Shown here: positions 6,455-12,183 of the stretch, one piece after another | How positions within the stretch are numbered: the stretch's first letter is position 1 | Layout of the letters: every line of letters begins with the position of its first letter | Assembly (NCBI GenBank): GCA_002308155.1 | Contig: DBVQ01000082.1 | Coordinates: forward strand, 1 to 12,183 | Length of the DNA: 12,183 nucleotides | Reading direction: 5' to 3' | Origin: Christensenella sp. UBA1260 | GTDB taxonomy: Bacteria > Bacillota > Clostridia > Christensenellales > CAG-917 | The notes under the pieces: generated by a model | Database searches by the model: none | The model's input: only the letters and a program-made list of their open reading frames with translations | What the model was told of the DNA's origin: nothing | Position numbers and translations under genes: made by a program

Positions 6455-8270
6455 TTTGAAACTTGAATCCGAGTTTTGTGATGTTCACGATTTATACTTC
6501 CGCGCTACTGATTGCGAATTAAAGGATGGTGCGGTGAAGTTTTTGCGTGGCGGAAAACTCAAATTTGACACCTATTTCAATTGTCTTTCATACAGCAAAC
6601 TTGTGCATTTTACAGTTCTTGATAAACTCGCTTATGAGTTGAAATTGAAAGGCCGCTTTGTTGTGCGTATCGTCAAGTCCGTTGTCACAAAAAAGATGAA
6701 AGAGCAATTTGAAGATTTTGACTTCTGCGCTATATTTGACCAACCTTTTATGTATCCAAGAGCAATTGATTTTGACAAAGAAACCCTCGTTGAAAAAGAA
6801 GTTGAAGGTGATGCAAGAATTGAGTTTGAAATAGCCTCGCTTGAAGATGAAGGCCTCTGTTATCTTGAAATTGAAAGTCTGGATGACGGCGGAGTTTTCT
6901 TTGGGGGGAGCCTTTTGACAGAAGAAGAGCCGCTTAGAAGCCCGAAAATTGCAATTGCAATTTGCACATACAGGCGCGAAAAATATGTTGAGCGCAATAT
7001 CACAAATCTTAGGAACGAGTTCAAAAAGAACCCTGTTTTGAAAAATGCATTTGATGTGATTGTCGTGGACAATGGGCAGACGCTTGAACTTGCAGAAAAC
7101 GAAAACGTGCGAGTTGTCAAAAACAAAAATCTCGGTGGCTCTGGCGGATTTACGCGTGGCATTATGGAGTCGTATCTTGCCGGCAAGTATACGCATTTTT
7201 TGTTGCAAGACGATGATATAGTTTTTGACCCGAAGATGCTTGAAAGGGTGCTTGTTTATCTGGCTTATGCCAAAAATGAAAAACTTACAGTTGGTGCATC
7301 AATGATAGTCTTTGACAAACCGACTATGCAATACGAAATGGGTTCACGTTGGCGCGACACATATATTTGGCCAAACGGAAGAAACTATGACTTGTCGCTT
7401 GCGATTGACGTTTTGAGAAACGAGGAGCAAAAGAAGACAACTTACAATGCATGGTGGTTTATGTGTGAGCCTGTGTCCGTCGTTGACGAGTTTGGACTTC
7501 CGCTTCCACTTTTCATCAAAGGAGACGACATTGAATATTCGCTCCGCACGGCGAAAGAGATAATGACAATCAATGGCTTGGGTGTTTGGCACGAGAGTTT
7601 TGACTCCAAGTATTCAGGAGAACTTGAATACTACGTCAAGCGCAATGAGCTCATCATCAGTGCAATATATGGCAAACACAAAGTGATGAAAGACAATCTC
7701 CGCAAGTTGTTTCGCGGTGTGGCAAAAGAGCTTATTTTCCAAAGATACGTTGTCGCTGACTTTGTGATAGAAGGATTTAAAGACTTTTTGAAAGGTCCAA
7801 AATATATTATGAACTTGGACGGCGAAAAGATGCATGCATCTTTGCGCGCTCGTGCAATAAAGCAAGTCGGCAAGGAAGAACTCAAAAAGCAGGGCTTTGA
7901 TGTGGACGAAATGACTCCATTTGCACCGCCCAGACATGCCTATTTTACAAAGATGATAACACTCAACGGCTATTTGCTTCCGAATTTCTTGTATGATAAG
8001 AATGAAACAAAAGAGGGGAGACTTGTTCCGCTTACAAAGACAAAACCAAAGTATTTCTTCAAATGCAAGACGGCAGTGCAATATGATCCTGCCACGGATA
8101 GAGGCTTTGTGACGAGGCAAAAGCGCAGTATGCTCTTTAAATATGGCTTCAAAGTCTTGGTCATGGGAATACGGCTTTTGTTTGAGTTTGGGACGGTAAA
8201 GCGCAAGTATAAAAAGGCTATGCCTAAGCTCACATCGTTTGAAAACTGGAATAAACTTTTGGGATTATAA
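6438..8270 (+). CDS. GlfT2-like galactofuranosyltransferase (GT2 family)
   Basis: A 610-residue cytoplasmic or peripheral membrane enzyme resembling the mycobacterial galactofuran polymerase GlfT2 (about 637 residues). The layout matches: a beta-rich N-terminal domain (about 1-168), a GT-A domain (about 169-400) and a helical C-terminal region. Visible motifs are AIAICTYRRE (172-181), NLGGSGGF (231-238), the metal-binding D258-D259-D260, W339-W340 in NAWWFM, GDDIEYS with D363-D364 as catalytic-base candidates, and WHESF with H385. The DDD, DD and His spacing is very close to that of GlfT2. The start at 6438 is well supported by AAAGGAG five bases upstream, inside the end of glf. Sitting directly after glf, it most likely uses UDP-galactofuranose; whether it makes a long polymer or adds single residues is unknown. 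The C-terminal ~200 residues are basic and may contact the membrane. Confidence 0.9.
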   Translation: MTKLYDLKLESEFCDVHDLYFRATDCELKDGAVKFLRGGKLKFDTYFNCLSYSKLVHFTVLDKLAYELKLKGRFVVRIVKSVVTKKMKEQFEDFDFCAIFDQPFMYPRAIDFDKETLVEKEVEGDARIEFEIASLEDEGLCYLEIESLDDGGVFFGGSLLTEEEPLRSPKIAIAICTYRREKYVERNITNLRNEFKKNPVLKNAFDVIVVDNGQTLELAENENVRVVKNKNLGGSGGFTRGIMESYLAGKYTHFLLQDDDIVFDPKMLERVLVYLAYAKNEKLTVGASMIVFDKPTMQYEMGSRWRDTYIWPNGRNYDLSLAIDVLRNEEQKKTTYNAWWFMCEPVSVVDEFGLPLPLFIKGDDIEYSLRTAKEIMTINGLGVWHESFDSKYSGELEYYVKRNELIISAIYGKHKVMKDNLRKLFRGVAKELIFQRYVVADFVIEGFKDFLKGPKYIMNLDGEKMHASLRARAIKQVGKEELKKQGFDVDEMTPFAPPRHAYFTKMITLNGYLLPNFLYDKNETKEGRLVPLTKTKPKYFFKCKTAVQYDPATDRGFVTRQKRSMLFKYGFKVLVMGIRLLFEFGTVKRKYKKAMPKLTSFENWNKLLGL

Positions 8271-8300
8271 AAAAACGCATCTTATTGATGCGTTTTAATT
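8271..8300. terminator. bidirectional terminator between the GlfT2-like gene and the DUF4422 gene
   Basis: A perfect 10-bp stem, AAAACGCATC (8272-8281) with GATGCGTTTT (8287-8296), closes a TTATT loop. A and T runs on the two sides allow termination in both directions. It lies exactly between two convergent stops only 30 bases apart. Confidence 0.92.
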
Positions 8301-9176
8301 TTATATTTTTATTGTTTTGCGTTTGCGTTTTAGGAGAAGGAAGTTTGGTGTAAAAAAGACGATGAGAGGCTTTATTTTGAACAGGAAGCCGGATTTGTTG
8401 TCCTTGAAATTGCTCTTGCACTCGGCAACTGCCTGCTTGAAAGACTGCTTTCCGCCGATATAAAGCACAGGGAGGAGCAATGGTTTTTTGCCGTTTTCAA
8501 TGAGGAAAGTGAAGTAGATGCCGGTCAAAACTTCGCTGATAAAGAATCTCTCCTTGAGATGCGCGGTTTGTTTTTCATATTCGCCCATCACTGCAAACAC
8601 AAAATCGCAGTAGTCAAAGAAATCCGCCTTTTTGAAGATGAACATATTGTAGAAAAACGCCGCTTTGCCTTCAATGTAGTGTTTTGCCGCATCACTCATG
8701 TGGGGGAATTGCTCGGCAATAATATTTATTGCGAGGTCAATATCGTCTTTGTGGTGAGCGGAGCAGTAGTTTTGATAGACAGATTTTCTTACGTTTGGCA
8801 TTGGGGCTGCAAAATCGCAATGCGCAAGCATGGAATCCAAGTTTTCCGCTTTGATATCGTTTAGAATGTTTTCGCTAATTGTTTTTTGCTCGTAGTAAGC
8901 ATATTTTCTTTTTTCAAACACAAAGTAGCGTCTATAATGCACAACGCCGATATTGTCGGGGTCACCGAGTTTTGCATAGTTTTTGTATGCCCAATATATT
9001 GCGGTAAGCTCGTTGTAAGTTGGATTTTTTGCAGAGATATTTTCGCCGTCGTTGTCGTTTAAAATATCCTTGCTCCAGTCATCGCTTGCCAAAGCCGCCC
9101 CAACGCGGATAGGGAGGAAAGTCTCATTGTGAACAAGCTCTGCTTGTTTGTGGCAAACAACTAGCAATTTTGTCAT
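8301..9176 (-). CDS. DUF4422 domain-containing glycosyltransferase-like protein
   Basis: A 291-residue protein of the DUF4422 family, commonly found in capsule and exopolysaccharide loci and regarded as a glycosyltransferase. The hallmark segments are CHKQAEL (8-14), VGAALAS, DGENISAKNPTYNELTAIYW (43-62), the HYRRYF motif (80-85), AAFFYNMFIFKKADFFDYC (172-190) and RFFISEVLTGIYF (210-222). Length is at the long side for the family, because a tail of about 25 residues mixes hydrophobic and very basic stretches (KIKPLIVFFTPNF, then KRKRKTIKI), which could hold it at the membrane. It starts two bases after the stop of the upstream GT4 gene, with AAAGAG as ribosome site, so the two form an operon. 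Sugar specificity is unknown; the enzymatic role rests on the family's context rather than visible catalytic residues. Confidence 0.85.
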   Translation of the reverse strand: MTKLLVVCHKQAELVHNETFLPIRVGAALASDDWSKDILNDNDGENISAKNPTYNELTAIYWAYKNYAKLGDPDNIGVVHYRRYFVFEKRKYAYYEQKTISENILNDIKAENLDSMLAHCDFAAPMPNVRKSVYQNYCSAHHKDDIDLAINIIAEQFPHMSDAAKHYIEGKAAFFYNMFIFKKADFFDYCDFVFAVMGEYEKQTAHLKERFFISEVLTGIYFTFLIENGKKPLLLPVLYIGGKQSFKQAVAECKSNFKDNKSGFLFKIKPLIVFFTPNFLLLKRKRKTIKI

Positions 9177-9178
9177 AA

Positions 9179-10285
9179 TTATATACTCTTTGCGCCGATT
9201 ACTTCGCGATAGAAGTTTTCAAGGCGTTTGGTTTCATTTTGAATGTCGAAGTTTGAGCCGACAAGGGCTTCATGGGCGTTGCAAATAGGGCGCTCGACAA
9301 ACACTTTCTGCATGGTTATAGCCCAGTCTTTTGGGGAAGTGATGTTCAAAAATGAGTATATTCCGCCAACGTCGGCCTCATGCGTGATTTCATTTGATAA
9401 AATCGTTGGCAAGTTCATGGCCTGCGCTTCAACCGCGACGAGAGGGAGCCCCTCATATCTTGACGGCAAAACGAAGCAGTCAAAGGCGGAATAGTATTTT
9501 TGCACGTCGTTGACCTCGTTCAAAATCACGACTCTATCGCTTAAACCATATTTGTTTATGCGCTTGATTATTTTTTCTTTTTCATCTCCGTCGCCCACGA
9601 GCAAAAGCTTGCCCTTTGGATTGTTTTGAGCATAGAGAGCAAAGGCGTCAATCAAAAAGCTGTAATTCTTTTGATAGACGAGTCTGCCGATTGTGCCAAA
9701 CACAAACTCATTGTCGATGCCGAGAGTTTTGCGCGTTTTTTCACGCAGTACAGCGTTTGGAGTGAACTTTGAGAGGTCTATTGCGTTGTGGAGCAAGAAA
9801 GACTCTTTGGCAACTTTTTGCCCGTATAGCCAGCGAATAGAATATTCGCTGCAACCGGCAGTGTGGGTTGTAAACATCTTTGAGAATGGACGCAAACAAT
9901 CCTTGACAATCTTGGTTGGTTCACCTCTGTGTGTTGTGTTGTGCGCGTGGCAAACACGCACCTTGATTTTTGCCTGTTTTGCGGCAAGCAAGGAAACAAC
10001 GGAGAGTGTGGTGAGATGAGCATGGACTATGTCGTACTCACCGACTTTCAAAAGTTTTTTGAGTTTTGAAAGATGTGAAAGTGGGCGTATGGCTTTTGGG
10101 ACGTAAAATACGTTGCCTCCGAGCGCCTTTATTTCTTCGTCAAACTTGGATGGGGCATAGGAGAAAAAGTCAAACTGAAAAACATCTCTATCAATATGCC
10201 GATAGAAATTGAGTACGCAACTTATAACTCCGCCCGTCGTGGCATCGCCGACGATTTGGGCAACTTTAATCTTTTGTTCTGCCAT
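9179..10285 (-). CDS. GT4-fold glycosyltransferase (glycosyltransferases group 1)
   Basis: A 368-residue GT-B enzyme that transfers a sugar from a nucleotide donor to a growing glycan on the cytoplasmic side. The N-terminal Rossmann domain contains the glycine loop TTGGV (16-20) and YDIVHAHLTT. The C-terminal domain carries GRLVYQKN with R201 and K206 as donor-phosphate contacts, LLLVGDGDE, and the EX7E element in EGLPLVAVE (E278 and E286). It resembles EpsF-type exopolysaccharide glycosyltransferases, but the sugar cannot be assigned. The start is taken as ATG 10285, with GAG five bases upstream; a GTG at 10291 is an in-frame alternative adding two residues. It is first in a two-gene operon with the DUF4422 gene. 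Confidence 0.92.
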   Translation of the reverse strand: MAEQKIKVAQIVGDATTGGVISCVLNFYRHIDRDVFQFDFFSYAPSKFDEEIKALGGNVFYVPKAIRPLSHLSKLKKLLKVGEYDIVHAHLTTLSVVSLLAAKQAKIKVRVCHAHNTTHRGEPTKIVKDCLRPFSKMFTTHTAGCSEYSIRWLYGQKVAKESFLLHNAIDLSKFTPNAVLREKTRKTLGIDNEFVFGTIGRLVYQKNYSFLIDAFALYAQNNPKGKLLLVGDGDEKEKIIKRINKYGLSDRVVILNEVNDVQKYYSAFDCFVLPSRYEGLPLVAVEAQAMNLPTILSNEITHEADVGGIYSFLNITSPKDWAITMQKVFVERPICNAHEALVGSNFDIQNETKRLENFYREVIGAKSI

Positions 10286-10510
10286 AATCACTCAAAAATA
10301 CTTTATACTCATAGTTTATCACAATATGTTTATAATAGCAATTCCAAAATTGTAAGATATTTTATAAAGTACAAACCAAATATATGGTGCGTTTGGCAGT
10401 TTTTGGTTGAAAGATTAAACGAAAATTAAAAACTTTTTTTCAAACTTAAATGTAGTTTTAAGCCTTGACGTTTAGACTGAAGGCAAGAAAACAGAAAAGA
10501 GGTGAGTTTT
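10286..10510. other. intergenic region between divergent genes
   Basis: This AT-rich gap of 225 bases separates the GT4 operon (minus) from the lipoprotein gene (plus). No good sigma-70 promoter was found for the plus strand: TTGACG (10465-10470) has no -10 at the right distance, and TTGGCA (10393-10398) is followed 17 bases later only by TAAACG. A small inverted repeat, CTTAAA (10445-10450) with TTTAAG (10457-10462), is present. A strong ribosome site, AGAGGTGAG, precedes ATG 10511. No RNA gene or coding sequence was recognised. Confidence 0.6.
10329..10356 (-). promoter_or_regulatory. possible minus-strand promoter for the GT4/DUF4422 operon
   Basis: Read on the minus strand: CTTACA (10356-10351) as -35, 16-base spacer, TATAAA (10334-10329) as -10. 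Four of six and five of six positions match consensus. The implied leader is about 37 bases. The region is AT-rich, so a chance match is possible. Confidence 0.35.
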
Positions 10511-12183
10511 ATGAAACCTACGACAAAAAGATTTTTGACTTTATTCGCGGCAATAGTACTGGTGCTCGCGCTTGCAATAGCTTTTGTTGCATGCGACACA
10601 AACAGCACAACAACTGAGCAATCTGAAAGCGAACAAACAGGGGACAACAACACCCCACCGACGCCACCTGATGGCGGACAGGGCGGATTCCCCGGCGGAC
10701 AACAGGGCGGTTTCCCGGGCGGACAACAAGGTAGTTTCCCGGGCGGACAGCAGGGTGGATTCCAAAACGGAAGCAACGCATCGGCAAGCAATGTGACAAC
10801 GTCAGGCGTTGACACAAGCGAACTTGAAGCTGCAATCGCGGCGTTTGACTTTGACGTAGATTTTGACGATGTGACTTCTTATGAAGGGCTCTCCGTTGTT
10901 GAAGTAAATCTCTCAACTCTTGAAGCTGATTATGAAATCAAGGCATCCGGCAACTACGTGTTCACAGGCACAACCGAATACAGAATTGTGCTTGCAAAGA
11001 AGGACATTACGGTTCATATTTGGCTTGAAGACGCAACTCTTGACAGCGTGTTCGCAGACAAAAAGCCGACTTCAACAGTCATCACTCTCGTCGGCGAGAA
11101 TACGCTTACAAGTGTGAGCGCATCGGCAGATGACAGCGCAAAAGGCACTTTATATGTCAAAAACGACTTGTTAATCAACGGAAACGGCAGTTTGTTGGTC
11201 GCAAGCGGCGATGACAAAAACGGCGTGCATTGCACAGGCAAGCTTGTCATTGAAGACGCAACTTTTGTTGTCAATTCAGGCAAGCATGGTATCCGTGGCA
11301 ATGATGCAGTTGTTGTAAAAGGCGCAACTCTCAACATCACTTGCGCAAAGGACGGCATCCAAAACGACAACGAAGTTGATTATGAAGATCTTGCGGACGA
11401 ATATGACGTGACTTTCCGCTATATTTATATTGAAGACGCGGATATAACAATCGTCAGCGGCGACGATGGTTTGAGTGCGGCAACCTTGCTCTATATCAAG
11501 AGCGGCAACATCAACGTCACAACCAACGGCGGCGCACCTGCAAGAATCACGGAGACTTCCAGCGACAACGCAGACGGAAAAGGTTTGAAGGCAGGCAGTA
11601 TTCAATATGCGGTCAGCGACGACCTTCTTGCGACAGAACTTGCAAAGGGCAACCGCGTTGACACAGGAGAGGACGACGAAGAGGGTGTCAGCATCGTTGA
11701 ACTCACAACACTCGATTACTATGCAATAGTCATTGAGGGTGGAAACATCACAATCAATGCAAACGATGATGCAATCCACTCTGACGGCAATCTCTTCATA
11801 AACGGTGGCACACTCAACCTCACAAGCGGGGACGATGGTGTCCATGCGGAAGAAGTGCTCAAAATCTCTGACGGCACAATCGTCATCAACAACTGCTATG
11901 AAGGCATTGAGGCGGCAAAGCTTGAAATCAAGGGCGGCGACATCACTCTCACCGCACAAGACGACGGTTTGAACGCAGCGGACGGCACAAATGCCGAAAT
12001 GGGCTATGTCAATCAAAATTGCTATCTCATCATCTCAGGTGGCATGCTCAGAATCAACGCACAAGGCGATGGCATTGACAGCAACAACGCAGTGTATATT
12101 TCAGGCGGACAAGTGTATATTGACGGTCCGACAAACGGCGGCAACTCCGCACTTGACAGCGAAGCAGGCATAGTCGTTGACGG
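10511..12183 (+). CDS. lipoprotein with Gly/Gln-rich linker and DUF4353-like beta-helix (carbohydrate-binding domain), 3' end outside window
   Basis: Partial gene: 557 complete codons, still open at the window end. Residues 1-28 form a lipoprotein signal: KPTTKR, a long hydrophobic core, and FVAC with C28 as the likely lipidated residue. A Ser/Thr/Glu/Asn linker follows, then a Pro/Gly/Gln/Phe repeat region (residues about 56-86). After a beta-rich segment (about 100-225) comes a right-handed beta-helix-like repeat region from about residue 230. It is built of coils such as GDDGLSAA, DDAIHSDG, GDDGVHAEE, DDGLNAAD and GDGIDSN. These Asp-rich turns resemble the clostridial carbohydrate-binding domain family DUF4353, of the Cthe_2159 type, which is related to polysaccharide lyases and binds calcium and sugars. 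A surface-anchored polysaccharide-binding role is inferred. The ribosome site AGAGGTGAG fixes the start. No catalytic residues could be identified. Confidence 0.88.
   Translation, partial: MKPTTKRFLTLFAAIVLVLALAIAFVACDTNSTTTEQSESEQTGDNNTPPTPPDGGQGGFPGGQQGGFPGGQQGSFPGGQQGGFQNGSNASASNVTTSGVDTSELEAAIAAFDFDVDFDDVTSYEGLSVVEVNLSTLEADYEIKASGNYVFTGTTEYRIVLAKKDITVHIWLEDATLDSVFADKKPTSTVITLVGENTLTSVSASADDSAKGTLYVKNDLLINGNGSLLVASGDDKNGVHCTGKLVIEDATFVVNSGKHGIRGNDAVVVKGATLNITCAKDGIQNDNEVDYEDLADEYDVTFRYIYIEDADITIVSGDDGLSAATLLYIKSGNINVTTNGGAPARITETSSDNADGKGLKAGSIQYAVSDDLLATELAKGNRVDTGEDDEEGVSIVELTTLDYYAIVIEGGNITINANDDAIHSDGNLFINGGTLNLTSGDDGVHAEEVLKISDGTIVINNCYEGIEAAKLEIKGGDITLTAQDDGLNAADGTNAEMGYVNQNCYLIISGGMLRINAQGDGIDSNNAVYISGGQVYIDGPTNGGNSALDSEAGIVVD
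10676..10768 (+). repeat. four tandem units of 21-24 bp coding GGQQGGFP-type repeats
   Basis: Units start at 10676 (21 bases), 10697, 10721 and 10745 (24 bases each). They encode GQGGFPG, GQQGGFPG, GQQGSFPG and GQQGGFQN, each preceded or followed by Gly. The units differ mostly at third codon positions, with one G-to-S change and a diverged last unit. They form a flexible Gly/Gln/Pro spacer between the lipid anchor and the folded domain. In-frame 24-base units can change in copy number without breaking the gene. Confidence 0.9.

Noticed and set aside
6588..7208. 206-codon minus-strand frame within the GlfT2-like gene
   Set aside because: Shadow of a gene with strong catalytic motifs; no domain or start signal.
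10445..10462. Inverted repeat CTTAAA/TTTAAG considered as a terminator or operator
   Set aside because: Only six A/T-rich pairs and no following T run; no gene ends next to it.
11276..12016. 246-codon open frame on the minus strand
   Set aside because: It is antisense to the in-frame beta-helix coding region, Cys/Val/Ala-rich with no recognisable domain, and arises from the repetitive Asp/Gly codons of the real gene.

Overview
This window looks like a chromosomal segment from a member of the Bacillota, most likely an uncultured Clostridia-type gut bacterium. The evidence is the moderate-to-low GC with a Lys/Asp/Asn-rich proteome, a pyruvate phosphate dikinase end, a DUF4422 glycosyltransferase, a clostridial-style Gly/Gln-rich lipoprotein with a DUF4353-like beta-helix, and sigma-70 TTGACA/TATAAT promoters. 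TGA is used as a normal stop (end of glf), so the Mycoplasma code does not apply. No phage, IS, CRISPR, rRNA or tRNA signal was seen. The taxonomic call is inference.

Layout. Bases 3-182 hold the C-terminus of pyruvate phosphate dikinase, with an unusual basic tail, followed by a terminator. A consensus promoter then drives a monocistronic diacylglycerol/lipid-kinase-family gene (332-1246), which ends at a bidirectional terminator. From 1295 to 10285 lies a cell-surface polysaccharide locus in three transcription units. The first is a minus-strand pair reading 3497 to 1295: an O-antigen ligase/polymerase-like membrane protein and a phosphoglycosyl transferase, overlapping by 8 bases. The second is a plus-strand operon, 3705 to 8270: ABC-2 permease, ABC ATPase, UDP-galactopyranose mutase (glf) and a GlfT2-like galactofuranosyltransferase. 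The third is a minus-strand pair, 10285 to 8301: a GT4-fold glycosyltransferase and a DUF4422 protein. The first two units diverge from a 207-base region with back-to-back promoters, both with an extended -10 (TGA) element. After a 225-base gap, a plus-strand lipoprotein gene starts at 10511 and runs off the window.

How the genes could work together (inference). The phosphoglycosyl transferase loads the first sugar-phosphate on the polyprenyl carrier. The GT4, DUF4422 and GlfT2-like enzymes extend the glycan in the cytoplasm, with Glf supplying UDP-galactofuranose. The ABC transporter exports the product, and the O-antigen ligase-like protein polymerises it or transfers it to an acceptor outside the membrane. 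The combination ABC exporter + Glf + GlfT2-like polymerase recalls the mycobacterial galactan machinery and the Klebsiella D-galactan I locus. The most notable feature of the window is that combination beside a Wzy/WaaL-type protein, in what looks like a Bacillota genome.
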